From NCBI RefSeq assembly GCF_000744375.1, contig NZ_JQLU01000005.1, positions 1,984,001 to 2,048,000 of the forward strand: a stretch of DNA of 64,000 nt, given 5' to 3'. Positions within the stretch are counted from its first letter, which is position 1. Every line of letters starts with the position of its first letter. Under the pieces are notes generated by a model. It saw only the letters and a program-made list of their open reading frames with translations, made no database searches and was not told the origin of the DNA. A program made the position numbers and the translations under genes. Source of the stretch: Carnobacterium gallinarum DSM 4847. Lineage in GTDB: Bacteria; Bacillota; Bacilli; Lactobacillales; Carnobacteriaceae. Below, piece after piece: positions 44,000 to 52,811 of the stretch.

Positions 44000-44109
44000 G
44001 TGTTATTCTATTTATAGAAGAACATTTATTTTTTTATAAATGGATGGGAAGTAAAGATGTAAAGAATTAGATGACCATGTATGAGTCTGCAAATTAAAGG
44101 AGAATAATC

Positions 44110-44373
44110 ATGACAGGACAAGTATCTACAAATAAGGAAGTGGTTTCAACTCTTACTAAGGGAATGAAACAACCAGTAAAAGAAGTGGATTTTTCATTAC
44201 AAAATTCTATTTCTTATTCAAATAGTACAGCTGTAAGTAAATTAAAAAGCTGTCTCTCTACGTTAAAAAATGGAACGAAAGAATTTAAAAAAGATGTTGA
44301 AGTGGACGTTGGAAATTTAGTGAAAATTCATGAAGCCATTCAGAAAACGGACCAGGAATTAGGGAGGAAGTAA
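44110..44373 (+). CDS. T7SS effector-associated helical protein, DUF3130/TIGR04197 (Lap1-like)
   Basis: 87 residues, all helical, with Asn/Ser-rich turn (SNSTAVSKLKSCLSTLKNG) between two helices as in WXG100-like folds. Small DUF3130 proteins are encoded directly before DUF3958 and LXG genes in streptococci, listeriae and enterococci; there the pair binds the LXG domain and delivers it to the type VII secretion ATPase. The order and the one-base overlap with the next gene (stop/ATG) match that arrangement. AAAGGAG site. Confidence 0.75.
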   Translation: MTGQVSTNKEVVSTLTKGMKQPVKEVDFSLQNSISYSNSTAVSKLKSCLSTLKNGTKEFKKDVEVDVGNLVKIHEAIQKTDQELGRK

Positions 44374-44762
44374 TGAATCATCAAAAAGAAGTTAAGAAAA
44401 GTAGTCGACAATTAAATGAAGAGTATTTAGATGCGGAAGCAGGTGTACAACGATTAAATAAAGCTAGAAATACGATTGATATCGCTTATTTAGATTTTCA
44501 GAAATTTGCAAAACAAGAGCGTGAAATTTGGGAAAGATTGGCTACTTTAAGCAAAGGAACAGAGGCTGAACGTTCTGTTTATCAAGAATTAGATTCTTTA
44601 GATGAAGAACAGCAGATGTTCAATCGTGTATTATCCAATGGAGAAGAAGAATTGGATCAAACAATCACTGACAAAACAGCTCAAAGAAATCAATTAGAAG
44701 AAGCGACTGTTCAAGCTAGAAAAGAGGAAACTGAATGCCAAAAATCGACTACCAAGAATTAA
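44373..44762 (+). CDS. LXG-associated coiled-coil protein, DUF3958 (Lap2-like)
   Basis: 129 residues, almost wholly coiled coil, rich in Glu, Gln and Lys (RLNKARNTIDIAYLDFQKFAKQEREIWERL). It follows the DUF3130 gene with overlapping start and stop and itself overlaps the LXG gene by 28 bp, so all three are made together. In the family such proteins act as the second targeting factor for an LXG toxin. Family call by position and shape. Confidence 0.72.
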   Translation: MNHQKEVKKSSRQLNEEYLDAEAGVQRLNKARNTIDIAYLDFQKFAKQEREIWERLATLSKGTEAERSVYQELDSLDEEQQMFNRVLSNGEEELDQTITDKTAQRNQLEEATVQARKEETECQKSTTKN

Positions 44763-46228
44763 AAAGTTTGTCAGATGAGCTGACTGCTCTGCGTCAAACC
44801 ACCGTGTCTCACTTGGAAGATTACGAACAGTCAAATGATGCCTTCACTAGTGATACTATCTTGACTGGAACAGCATGGGATTCCGGTAAAAGGTATCATA
44901 AGAACTATAAAATCATTTCCAAGAGCATCTTTAATGCCCTTTATGATAGTGATGATGCGCTTAAAGCATATCTTTCGGCCTTCAAAGGAGTTGTTGGTGA
45001 AGCTGAAAATCGTTTAGATACAGATGAATTAGTTGAGTTGGAAAATGAATTGCGTAGACTACAGACTCAAAAATTAGAGTTTATGGAAGCCATGGCTGAA
45101 GTTTTTAAAGATGTTCCGATTTTAAAAGATTTTTTTGCACAAAATACGATGAATGGTACAATAAAAGAAATTGAACTGTTAAAAAGATATGAGTACTTTG
45201 AAAACACGACACAAGGTAGCTTTGATGAAGTCTATGAAACCATCGTTGCTATTACTGAAGCTCTTGCCTTTATGGGAGAAAGTAAGAACTTTGCAGGAGG
45301 TTCAAAGGGCTACAATGAAGTGGATTTTTCCTCACTGGGCTGGCATCAACAACTAGATAAATACAATCAAGCAAACGAAGAAGACCATTATGAAATCAGA
45401 GAAACTAAAACCAAATATGGCACCTTTTATCAGGTGTTAAAAAATGGGAAGGTACAAAAAGAAGCCTCCGAAGCCTTACAATCTTCCGAATTACTGGATG
45501 CGCTGGGTGGAATGGCTAAATTGACTCCTGAAATCTTGAAAATATTAGTTGGCTTAGATGATGTCGAAATCTTATTAGATGATGGCTCCACTAAAGTTCA
45601 AAAAATGGGTGCGGGTTTTTGGTTATTGTTAAGTGTCTTACCGCCAGACAAGATCAAGGATATCCTTAAGAGTGCCAAACTAGCAAAAAAATCAGGAAAA
45701 GCATTAGATGGTATTCATATTACCGAGAAACAATGGAAAGAATATAAGGCGTTAGATAAAAGTGCAACTACACTTGGAAGGTTAGTTCCTGGTGAGGTTG
45801 GTAAAGTTACAGGTGGGAGCTCAACCAAGTTAGGGAAAAATTTATTAGAGTCAATGGGGCTAAAAAAATCGGGGAAATGGTCAGGATACCAAGCACAGCA
45901 CATAATCCCTTCCGAATTAGGCAGTCATTCTGTTATTAAAAAAATGGGAATGGATTTAGATGATGCGACTAATGGTATATTTTTAAGAGTTCCTGATGAT
46001 GCATCCAGTGCAATGTCCCGGCATAGAGGGTATCATTCAACATATAGTGAAGTAGTAAAAAGACAGCTTGATAAAATTGATATAAATTTGTCGCCTCAAG
46101 AATTACAAGAACAGGTTGCTAAATTACAGCAGAACTTAAAAAAATTACAAGAGAGTGGTTTGCCTTTGTATCCTAGCCAAGGAGCCACTGTTGAAATGTG
46201 GGAAAGATATTTGACTAAACTTAATTAA
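44735..46228 (+). CDS. LXG-domain polymorphic toxin with C-terminal AHH-type nuclease
   Basis: 497 residues. LXG domain (about 1-200; PKIDYQELKSLSDELTALR, then DTILTGTAWDSGK); central linker with GWHQQLDKYNQANEED and a hydrophobic stretch GAGFWLLLSVLPPDKIKDIL (about 285-305); toxin tip (about 345-497) with GYQAQHIIPSELGSH and HRGYHSTYSEVV, the AHH/HNH-endonuclease pattern. Probably secreted by the T7SSb into competitor cells where it cuts DNA. The stretch from about residue 55 to 345 is repeated in the truncated copies downstream. Followed by a DUF4274-like immunity gene. Confidence 0.85.
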   Translation: MPKIDYQELKSLSDELTALRQTTVSHLEDYEQSNDAFTSDTILTGTAWDSGKRYHKNYKIISKSIFNALYDSDDALKAYLSAFKGVVGEAENRLDTDELVELENELRRLQTQKLEFMEAMAEVFKDVPILKDFFAQNTMNGTIKEIELLKRYEYFENTTQGSFDEVYETIVAITEALAFMGESKNFAGGSKGYNEVDFSSLGWHQQLDKYNQANEEDHYEIRETKTKYGTFYQVLKNGKVQKEASEALQSSELLDALGGMAKLTPEILKILVGLDDVEILLDDGSTKVQKMGAGFWLLLSVLPPDKIKDILKSAKLAKKSGKALDGIHITEKQWKEYKALDKSATTLGRLVPGEVGKVTGGSSTKLGKNLLESMGLKKSGKWSGYQAQHIIPSELGSHSVIKKMGMDLDDATNGIFLRVPDDASSAMSRHRGYHSTYSEVVKRQLDKIDINLSPQELQEQVAKLQQNLKKLQESGLPLYPSQGATVEMWERYLTKLN

Positions 46229-46248
46229 AATGTGAGGAGTTAAAAAAA

Positions 46249-46704
46249 ATGAATGATAAAGAAAAAGAGATTATAAAAAAAATACTTTATAATGAAGACT
46301 CTGTGGATAAAAAAAGGTTAATTAAAGAAATAAATAATCCAGAACAATTATTTTCACTTGTGGAAAACTATAATTGGAATGACGGATTTGAAATTCCTAA
46401 AGAAGTAATTGAGAATGAATTTTGTGATTTAAGTACGGCATTGTTAACTTTTTATTTAGCTGACGGATACAGACTATTAGAAGACAGAAAATCCTTTGAA
46501 AATAAAGATTTACCTCAATGGGGAGCATTTATTAAGGATTTATTTAATCGTATTCAATCGAATAAATTTAATGAAAGTAGAATAAAATATAAGCCGGAAT
46601 TAAACAAAGTACAAAAATATAAACTCATGAAGTCAAATCCTGATGTACTCTCTGTTTTTTTTGAAGGTATTGATGGAGAGTTAACAGATACTAATATTGA
46701 ATAA
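46249..46704 (+). CDS. DUF4274-like immunity protein for the AHH toxin
   Basis: 151 residues, acidic; WNDGFEIPKEVIENEFCDLSTALLTFYLADGYRLLE matches DUF4274, a family found beside polymorphic toxins. 20 bp after the toxin stop, with its own GAGGAG site, so it is the cognate immunity gene. A near-identical but broken copy lies at 60019-60362 at the other end of the island. Confidence 0.78.
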   Translation: MNDKEKEIIKKILYNEDSVDKKRLIKEINNPEQLFSLVENYNWNDGFEIPKEVIENEFCDLSTALLTFYLADGYRLLEDRKSFENKDLPQWGAFIKDLFNRIQSNKFNESRIKYKPELNKVQKYKLMKSNPDVLSVFFEGIDGELTDTNIE

Positions 46705-46762
46705 AGGAATTTGAATCAGACTCTATTCATAATAGTTAATTTAATTAATAGGGGCAAAATAA

Positions 46763-47332
46763 ATGTTAAAAATAGTTAAATTTGATAATACAGATGTATC
46801 TAATGAAGTTAGTGACTTTGAACAGAAGTATGATTTGCAATTACCTGATTCGTACAAAAAATTCTTATTAAAGTATAATGGTGGGAACACTCCAAAATCT
46901 ACATTTAAAATTAATGGGGTATCTAGTGATATAAGAGCTTTTTATGGCTTTAAGAACGCAACTAAAGAGTATAACTTTTCCTATCTAGTAGAGATGAGCT
47001 ACTTTGAAGAACTTTTAGAAAATCACTATCTACCAATTGCAACAGATAGTTTTGGGAACCAAATAGTTATTACTATAAGCGAAAAAAATAATGGTGAAAT
47101 TTATTTTTTTGATAGCGAAAAAAGTGAATATGAGTATCTAACAAAAACATTAGAAGATTTTTTTGATAATGTGAAAAGTAAAAAATTTGTTGTTAGAAGT
47201 ATTGAAGAGAGAATAAACGGAATGAAAGAGTCGGATATTGATATTGAGGTAGATGAAGAACTACTAGGATTATGGCAAAGCGAAATTGATAAGTATTTAG
47301 ATGGTAAGCAAGAGAAGGTTTTATTGGATTAA
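46763..47332 (+). CDS. SUKH (SMI1/KNR4) immunity-type protein
   Basis: 189 residues. FEQKYDLQLPDSYKKFLLKYNGGNTP is the SUKH signature, followed by YLPIATDSFGNQIVITISEKNNGEIYFFD. SUKH proteins neutralise various toxin nucleases. It could protect against this operon's toxin or be an extra immunity gene against other strains. The last 33 residues recur as a fragment at 50725-50826. Own AGGGGC site. Confidence 0.85.
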   Translation: MLKIVKFDNTDVSNEVSDFEQKYDLQLPDSYKKFLLKYNGGNTPKSTFKINGVSSDIRAFYGFKNATKEYNFSYLVEMSYFEELLENHYLPIATDSFGNQIVITISEKNNGEIYFFDSEKSEYEYLTKTLEDFFDNVKSKKFVVRSIEERINGMKESDIDIEVDEELLGLWQSEIDKYLDGKQEKVLLD

Positions 47333-47370
47333 TAATAAGATAATTCTAGCATACGAGGGGGTTATTAGAG

Positions 47371-47529
47371 ATGGAAGAAAACAAAACATTTCATTCAATA
47401 GTGTTCAAAGATTTAGAAGAAATTAATCAAAGAAAACAACAAAAGGTTGTAGAGTTAGATGATAAAAAAAAGGAAGTTGCGTTAAAAAATATTTTAGATA
47501 TTATGGCCTTTTTTGGAGATAAATCTTAA
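47371..47529 (+). CDS. Small helical hypothetical protein (52 aa)
   Basis: Starts MEENKTFHSIVFKDLEEIN and is Lys/Glu/Gln-rich with a predicted single long helix; ends DIMAFFGDKS. ATG follows GAGGGGG. Between the SUKH gene and the first truncated toxin copy. Could be an accessory immunity or adaptor peptide; no family recognised. Confidence 0.5.
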   Translation: MEENKTFHSIVFKDLEEINQRKQQKVVELDDKKKEVALKNILDIMAFFGDKS

Positions 47530-47611
47530 CTAATGATTTTTAAGATGAACAAAAATTCTATAAATAATGACCTTTGAAACAATACTAATCACAAATATAT
47601 ATTATCCTTAT

Positions 47612-47649
47612 GAACCAATCCTAGATCGTTTTAGGATTGGTTCTTTTTA
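47612..47649 (+). terminator. Intrinsic terminator before truncated toxin copy 1
   Basis: GAACCAATCCTA pairs with TAGGATTGGTTC around GATCGTTT, then TTTTTAT. Degenerate versions of the same hairpin precede the other truncated copies (49694, 50860). Confidence 0.85.
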
Positions 47650-47673
47650 TCTATCCAAAAGAAGGAGGAAAAC

Positions 47674-47808
47674 AATGAGTAGTCATTTTAGGAAAGAGTA
47701 TTTTTGTGATTGGCTGATGGTAAATGAAGGTCTTATTTTAGAGGAGGATTGTGTGAAAGAATCAGTTGATATACTGCTTCATGAGGAACTTCCCTTCATT
47801 TTACAATC
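47674..47808 (+). pseudogene. Orphan N-terminal fragment fused out of frame to an LXG remnant
   Basis: An ATG behind AAGGAGG opens MSSHFRKEYFCDWLMVNEG and continues to about 47808, where the DNA becomes a copy of the LXG gene in another frame. About 45 codons of an unknown protein. The well-placed ribosome site suggests that this once was a real gene start, cut by recombination. Confidence 0.45.
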
Positions 47809-49047
47809 TATCATAAGAACTATAAAATCATTTCCAAGAGCATCTTTAATGCCCTTTATGATAGTGATGATGCGCTTAAAGCATATCTTTCGGCCTTCAA
47901 AGGAGTTGTTGGCGAAGCTGAAAATCGTTTAGATACAGATGAATTAGTTGAGTTGGAAAATGAATTGCGTAGGCTACAGACTCAAAAATTAGAGTTTATG
48001 GAAGCCATGGCTGAAGTTTTTAAAGATGTTCCGATTTTAAAAGATTTTTTTGCACAAAATACGATGAATGGTACAATAAAAGAAATTGAACTGTTAAAAA
48101 GATATGAGTACTTTGAAAACACGACACAAGGTAGCTTTGATGAAGTCTATGAAACCATCGTTGCTATTACTGAAGCTCTTGCTTTTATGGGAGAAAGTAA
48201 GAACTTTTCAGGAGGAACAAAGGGCTACAATGAAGTGGATTTTTCCTCACTGGGCTGGCATCAACAGTTAGATAAATACAATCAAGCAAACGAAGAAGAC
48301 CGTTATGAAATTAGAGAAATTAAAACCAAATATGGGACCTTTTATCAGGTTTTAAAAAATGGGAAGGTACAAAAAGAAGCCTCCGAAGCCTTACAATCTT
48401 CCGAATTACTGGATGCGCTGGGTGGAATGGCTAAATTGACTCCTGAAATCTTGAAAATAGTAGTTGGCTTAGATGATGTTGAAATCTTATTAGATGATGG
48501 CTCAACAACTGTTCAAAAAATGGGTGCCGGTTTTTGGTTATTGCTAAGTATTTTACCGCCAGACAAGATTAAGGACATCCTTAAGAGTGCGAAGCTCGCA
48601 AAAAATTCAGGAAAAGCATTGGATGGTATTCATATCACGGAGAAGCAGTGGAATGAGTATAAGGTGTTGGATAAGAAAGTCAGTGGGGTTAAGGTACCTG
48701 ATGTTGAGATCAATAATCCATTATCAAAAAGAAATATTAAGCACATACAAACTAGGCATAATGTTGATTCAATAAATTCTCAAGCAGAATATTTATCAGA
48801 TGCTCAACTGGCTGAAAAATTAAAAGATCAATCTTTTTTTAATTCTAAGTGGACGACCGATGAGATAACAAAATATTCAGAAATTGCTTATAATGACTTG
48901 TTAAATCAAGGGAAAACAGGTGGTTTGTTTGAGTATTCGATAAATGGAGAGAAATTGAATGTTTATATTCATAATGATGGAACATTTGGAAGTGTTTATG
49001 GAAACCACACATATTCTGTGCAGGATATACGGAACTTTATGAAGTAG
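47809..49047 (+). pseudogene. 5'-truncated LXG toxin copy with a different toxin tip (orphan module 1)
   Basis: From 47809 the DNA is nearly identical to 44899-45745 of the full LXG gene (from the residues YHKNYKIISKS onward) but lacks the first 50 or so codons and has no natural start; an internal ATG at 47953 gives 364 codons. After KEYKVLDKKV the tip is new: SKRNIKHIQTRHNVDS, FFNSKWTTDEITKYSEIAYNDLL and VYIHNDGTFGSVYGNHTYS, which suggests an RNase of the Barnase/EndoU/ColE5-like (BECR) group. Without the LXG head it should not be secreted; it is a donor for tip exchange or a relic. Confidence 0.72.
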
Positions 49048-49059
49048 AGGGGGATTGAA

Positions 49060-49584
49060 ATGTTTAAAATTAAGTATAAAATTTTTGATGATTCAGAAGA
49101 TGAAATTGAGGGAAATGAAATTCATGGAGAAATAGGATATTTTCAGCTAATAGTAGGAGATAGTGAATATGGTGCTTACCTCGATAAAGAAGTGGATATC
49201 GTATCTGTATCTATCTATTGGTGGATGAGATATTTTGTAGAAGCTACTTTGAAGCTAAGAGAAGAAAATCCTATATATATTAGTGATATAGAGACGCCAA
49301 GAGTATGGATTGAGCTCGCAAAGCAAGATGACAATACAATAATTATTAGTAAGATAGAATCTCCAAAATTAGAAGGTTCTTCTGCAATTGAGTCGGAAAA
49401 TAAGATTGAGAAGAAAAAAATTGATTGGGAAGAAAAAATTAATTTTGAAGAGTATAATGTGGAATTAATTAGTGCATTTGAAAAATATTTGAATGATTTG
49501 AAAACTCTAAATATACAAGAGAACTGTTACATTGAAGAACTAGAAAAGTTATTGAATCAGTTGAAAAATAATGAAGATATTTAA
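49060..49584 (+). CDS. Putative immunity protein of orphan module 1
   Basis: 174 residues, acidic, with an IEYWWMRYF-like hydrophobic motif (VSIYWWMRYFVEATLKL) and a charged C-terminal half (KKKIDWEEKINFEEY). 12 bp after the orphan tip with a GAGGGGG site, the standard place of an immunity gene. I do not recognise the family. It remains intact although its toxin lacks a secretion domain, as expected if immunity is kept under selection. Confidence 0.6.
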   Translation: MFKIKYKIFDDSEDEIEGNEIHGEIGYFQLIVGDSEYGAYLDKEVDIVSVSIYWWMRYFVEATLKLREENPIYISDIETPRVWIELAKQDDNTIIISKIESPKLEGSSAIESENKIEKKKIDWEEKINFEEYNVELISAFEKYLNDLKTLNIQENCYIEELEKLLNQLKNNEDI

Positions 49585-49647
49585 ATGATTTCGAGAAAAT
49601 ATCTCAAAGATCATTAAGAAATTATCTTTTTAAAAGCTATTTTGCTA

Positions 49648-49725
49648 GATTCTGAATAGTGTTTTACGGATTAGAAGAGTTATTCCTATCTTTGAGCCAG
49701 TTCTAAGAGTTAGTAGGATTGGTTC
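49648..49725 (+). repeat. Module-boundary repeat
   Basis: Contains GTTTTACGGATTAGAAGAG (also at about 56799 and 59975) followed by a degenerate hairpin GAGCCAGTTCTA ... TAGGATTGGTTC (49694-49725) that recurs at 50860-50891. The LXG-derived sequence resumes directly after it. Confidence 0.75.
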
Positions 49726-50364
49726 TTATTAGATGATGGCTCCACTAAAGTTCAAAAAATGGGTGCTGGTTTTTGGTTATTGCTAAGTATTTTACCGCCA
49801 GACAAGATTAAGGACATCCTTAAGAGTGCCAAGCTCGCAAAAAAATCAGGCAAAGCATTAGATGGTATTCATATCACGGAGAAGCAGTGGAATGAATATA
49901 AGGTGTTGGATAAGAAAGTCGGTGGTGCTAAGGTACCTAAGATTGAAATTTCAGAACAAAGTTTGAAACATGCAAATGTCGGAGATTTTACTGTTAATCC
50001 TTCTACAGGGAAAGTGTCCAAAATGAAAGGTGGCGGGCATGGTCAATCTAACATTGATTTTCTAAAGGAAAATGGGTTTGAGGTAAATATTGAAAAAACG
50101 TACCCGAATGGTGTTAGAACTGGAAATATACCAGACCATAAAGTTAAGGCTAAAAGAACTGGAAACAATCAATCTTGGTTTCCTGAAAATTGGACGAATA
50201 AAGATATAGAGAGTGCCGGACAACATATTGCTAACCACCCAAACTTTGTAGGTGCTAAGGATGGGGAAGCTATTTTTGGAGAGTTTAATGGTGTACGAGT
50301 TGGGGTAATAAAAACTGATGGAAAGCCTGCAACTATATTTCCAGATGCGACCAGACAACCATAA
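49726..50364 (+). pseudogene. 5'-truncated LXG copy with an EndoU-type tip (orphan module 2)
   Basis: Starts abruptly at LLDDGSTKVQKMGAGFW, corresponding to about residue 280 of the full toxin, and continues through KEYKVLDKKV. The tip (about 130 residues) with SLKHANVGDF, KMKGGGHGQSN, YPNGVRTGNIPDHK and NQSWFPENWTN is a bacterial EndoU-like RNase domain. An internal ATG at 49759 gives 201 codons, but no secretion domain is present. Sits 19 bp ahead of its immunity gene. Confidence 0.75.
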
Positions 50365-50382
50365 AATTTTAGGAGGAAAATC

Positions 50383-50694
50383 ATGGAATTAAAAAATGAG
50401 ATGGCAACTATTTTAAAAAAAAGAAAAAGTTTAAATATAAATGATGATTTTGGAATAGAAAAGTGCTGGAACGAAATGACAAAATTTTTAACTCAGAATG
50501 AAGATGAAGCAATAGATTATCTTAATGAGTGTAACGAGGATGATTTATATTATATCAGTGAAATTTTTGAAGATATATCTGAGAAACTTCAAAGTGAGAG
50601 ATTTATTGCTTGCTTAAGAAATCTTGATAAAAAATTTCCTGAGTTAGATATGACCAAAGACATTGATATTGCTGAGAGTTATATTGAAATATAA
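50383..50694 (+). CDS. Putative EndoU immunity protein
   Basis: 103 residues, acidic and helical: FGIEKCWNEMTKFLTQNEDEAI and DLYYISEIFEDISEKLQSE. Proteins of this look commonly follow EndoU-type toxin tips in Firmicutes. 18 bp after the tip, TAGGAGG site. Intact. Confidence 0.68.
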   Translation: MELKNEMATILKKRKSLNINDDFGIEKCWNEMTKFLTQNEDEAIDYLNECNEDDLYYISEIFEDISEKLQSERFIACLRNLDKKFPELDMTKDIDIAESYIEI

Positions 50695-50724
50695 ATAAAA
50701 AAGCATTTTGTTATTCGATTGGTG

Positions 50725-50826
50725 TCGGATAGTGATATTGAGGTAGATGAAGAACTACTAGGATTATGGCAAAATGAAATTGATAAGTATTTAGATGGTA
50801 AACAAGAGAAAATTTTATTGGATTAA
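50725..50826 (+). pseudogene. C-terminal fragment of a SUKH immunity gene
   Basis: Reads SDSDIEVDEELLGLWQ, then NEIDKYLDGKQEKILLD-stop, almost the same as the last 33 codons of the SUKH gene ending at 47332. No start. A leftover of module duplication. Confidence 0.85.
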
Positions 50827-50859
50827 ATATATATATGTAAAAATTAAATTGTTTGCTTT

Positions 50860-50891
50860 GAGCCAGTTCTACGAGTTAGTAGGATTGGTTC
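50860..50891 (+). repeat. Module-boundary hairpin repeat
   Basis: Same sequence as 49694-49725 except one base (CTACGAG for CTAAGAG), immediately followed by LXG-derived DNA at the identical point CTTATTAGATG. Confidence 0.85.
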
Positions 50892-50892
50892 T

Positions 50893-51646
50893 TATTAGAT
50901 GTTGGCTCAACAACCGTTCAAAAATGGGCTCTAGTATGTGGCTATTGTTAAGTGTCTTACCACCAGATAAGATTAAGGATATCCTTAAGAGTGCGAAGCT
51001 AGCAAAAAATTCGGGTAAAGCATTAGATGGTATTCATATTACAGAAAAACAGTGGAAAGAATATAAGGCGTTGGATAAGACAGTTGGTGGTGCTGTTGAT
51101 GATATTCCTACAGCTTTTAAACAGACCGAATTTGCTAGTACTTACGAAGCTCGTTTAGGTCAAACTCCTGCACTCGGAAATAAAAAAGTCCAGTTTGTAG
51201 GGGCTCGTGGAGAATCACTCTCTACTCTAAAACCACCGCCAGACGCTAAGTTGGAAAGTATATTAAAAAATGCAGGAGTAGAAGGTGTATACTATAAAAA
51301 TGGGGTCCCTGATTTTTCACCATTTTCTAAAGCAGAAATTGAAATTGAGTACATGCTTGGTGGAAAAGGTGCTTTGGGCAGTAAAGCCAGAGATTTCAAT
51401 TTTCAACAAGCAAATTCAAATTTGGCTAAACAGCTAAATGATTCTCCAAATTTAGCTAAAACATTTGGTATGGAATCTGGCAATATAAAACCAAGAGACA
51501 TTGAAAAATATAGGGTACAAAATAATTTGACATGGCATGAATTAAATAATGGCACGACAATACAGCTTGTACCTTCAGAAATTAATAGTACATTTGGCCA
51601 TATCGGTGGTGTAGGTGAGATAAATGCAGGTGCATTTGTAAAATAG
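50893..51646 (+). pseudogene. Truncated, frameshifted LXG copy with HNH/Endo VII-type tip (orphan module 3)
   Basis: Begins at the LDxGSTTVQK position, but one A is lost from the AAAAAA run before ATGGG, shifting the frame. The continuing frame is open from MGSSMWLLLSV (50924) to the stop. The tip (about 200 residues) has FVGARGESLSTLKPPPD and ends TWHELNNGTTIQLVP ... FGHIGGVGE, the WHH/LHH pattern of HNH/Endo VII nucleases. No LXG head. Followed by an immunity gene. Confidence 0.72.
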
Positions 51647-51663
51647 GAAAGGAAGTATTTTAG

Positions 51664-52131
51664 ATGAAAATTAATGATGAAGTTTTTGGTGGGTTAGAAT
51701 TTGATTATTCTTGGTTTAAAACAAGTAAAATTGATTTTTATAATAAAGAAGTTGAGATAGTTATTTTAGTTGCAGGAGATGAAGAAGCAGATTTTGAAAA
51801 AGAGCAATATGAAGCCTATAAAATGTTAATAAAAAATTGGGTGGATATTCAAAAAATATTTTTATCCCCTATTTTAGATTATTATCAAAATAAAAGAGAA
51901 GAGCTAGGGTATGATATTGAATTAAATGACAATTATCCTGAAATAGTGACAATAGAAGAAATATTGGAACATATTACATTAGTTGGAATAAAGGTTCCAT
52001 ATGGAGAATTATATGGCGGAAGAAGCATAGGCATAAGTTTTGACTGTACATGGGATTCGGAGAATGAAATAGGTATAAGATTGAGCGACGAAAAAGTGAT
52101 AGAAGTAGGCTACCAAGATGTAGCAATATAA
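51664..52131 (+). CDS. DUF6985-like immunity protein
   Basis: 155 residues. The C-terminal VPYGELYGGRSIGISFDCTWDSENEIGIRL and VGYQDVAI match the DUF6985 pattern found in immunity proteins of HNH-type toxins. 17 bp after the toxin tip, GGAAAGGA site. Intact. Confidence 0.68.
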   Translation: MKINDEVFGGLEFDYSWFKTSKIDFYNKEVEIVILVAGDEEADFEKEQYEAYKMLIKNWVDIQKIFLSPILDYYQNKREELGYDIELNDNYPEIVTIEEILEHITLVGIKVPYGELYGGRSIGISFDCTWDSENEIGIRLSDEKVIEVGYQDVAI

Positions 52132-52139
52132 AAATATTT

Positions 52140-52275
52140 ACTAGAGCGTATCTGAAAAGTAATTTAATCCATAAAGTGATTGCTGCTAAATTGATAAATG
52201 CCAGAAAAGAAGTCGCTAGTTTATTATAACGGGTAGCGATTCGACGAAAAATTTTGAGCTTATTAAAAAGCATTC
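52140..52275 (-). mobile_element. IS5-family transposase remnant
   Basis: The minus strand reads FNKLKIFRRIATRYNKLATSFLAF then INLAAITLWIK, the C-terminus of IS5-type transposases. The sequence AGAGCGTATCTGAAAAG at 52143 looks like the element's terminal inverted repeat. Only the end is left; the element cut a toxin module (orphan module 4). Confidence 0.78.
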
Positions 52276-52389
52276 AATGATTATAATAGAGTACAAAATT
52301 CTGGTGGAAATTATATAGACGATACAGGTGCTTTTCCAAGTAATGCAAATCGACAAGATGTTAGAGAACTACCCCATTTTTATTTTTAA
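52276..52389 (+). pseudogene. C-terminal remnant of a toxin tip (orphan module 4)
   Basis: Frame reads FNDYNRVQNSGGNY, IDDTGAFPSNANRQDVREL, PHFYF-stop, starting directly at the IS5 remnant. Too short to classify. An immunity-like gene follows at the usual 26-bp distance. Confidence 0.5.
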
Positions 52390-52415
52390 AATTAAAATTA
52401 ATAAGGGGAATAACT

Positions 52416-52790
52416 ATGAATAAAGAAAATAAAATCGAACAAAACTTGGCTTCTTTTGATTTTATAGATAGCATAATAACAAAATTATATTATGAAGAGA
52501 ACCTAACGGATTTAATTATAGAGGTTGATTATTTTTGGACTGAATTAGACACAAATGAGTTAATTAAATTAGAAATTTTTAATTGTCTGAGTTTAAATTA
52601 TGAGATTCCTGAAAATCTATATGAGAGTAACAATGGAATGTTAAATTTGAGTCAGTTTACTATTCAAAAAATAGAATTTAGTATAGAGAAAAATCCTACA
52701 TTAAAGATATTCACTTATGATTATAATAAACCGTTGTTAGCTCTTACTTTTATGAACTTATCAATTTCAAGAAGTGAGATACAACCTTAA
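52416..52790 (+). CDS. Putative immunity protein of orphan module 4
   Basis: 124 residues, acidic alpha/beta protein (DFIDSIITKLYYEENLTDLIIEVDYFW ... LALTFMNLSIS). Follows the toxin tip remnant with an AAGGGG site. No family recognised; identity as immunity rests on place and size. Confidence 0.5.
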   Translation: MNKENKIEQNLASFDFIDSIITKLYYEENLTDLIIEVDYFWTELDTNELIKLEIFNCLSLNYEIPENLYESNNGMLNLSQFTIQKIEFSIEKNPTLKIFTYDYNKPLLALTFMNLSISRSEIQP

Positions 52791-52811
52791 CTATTAAAAC
52801 TCCTAAACGTT

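Noticed and set aside
50795-50923. N-terminal extension of the ORF at 50795
   Set aside because: These codons cover the SUKH fragment and the boundary hairpin in a meaningless frame; LXG-like coding only begins near 50924.
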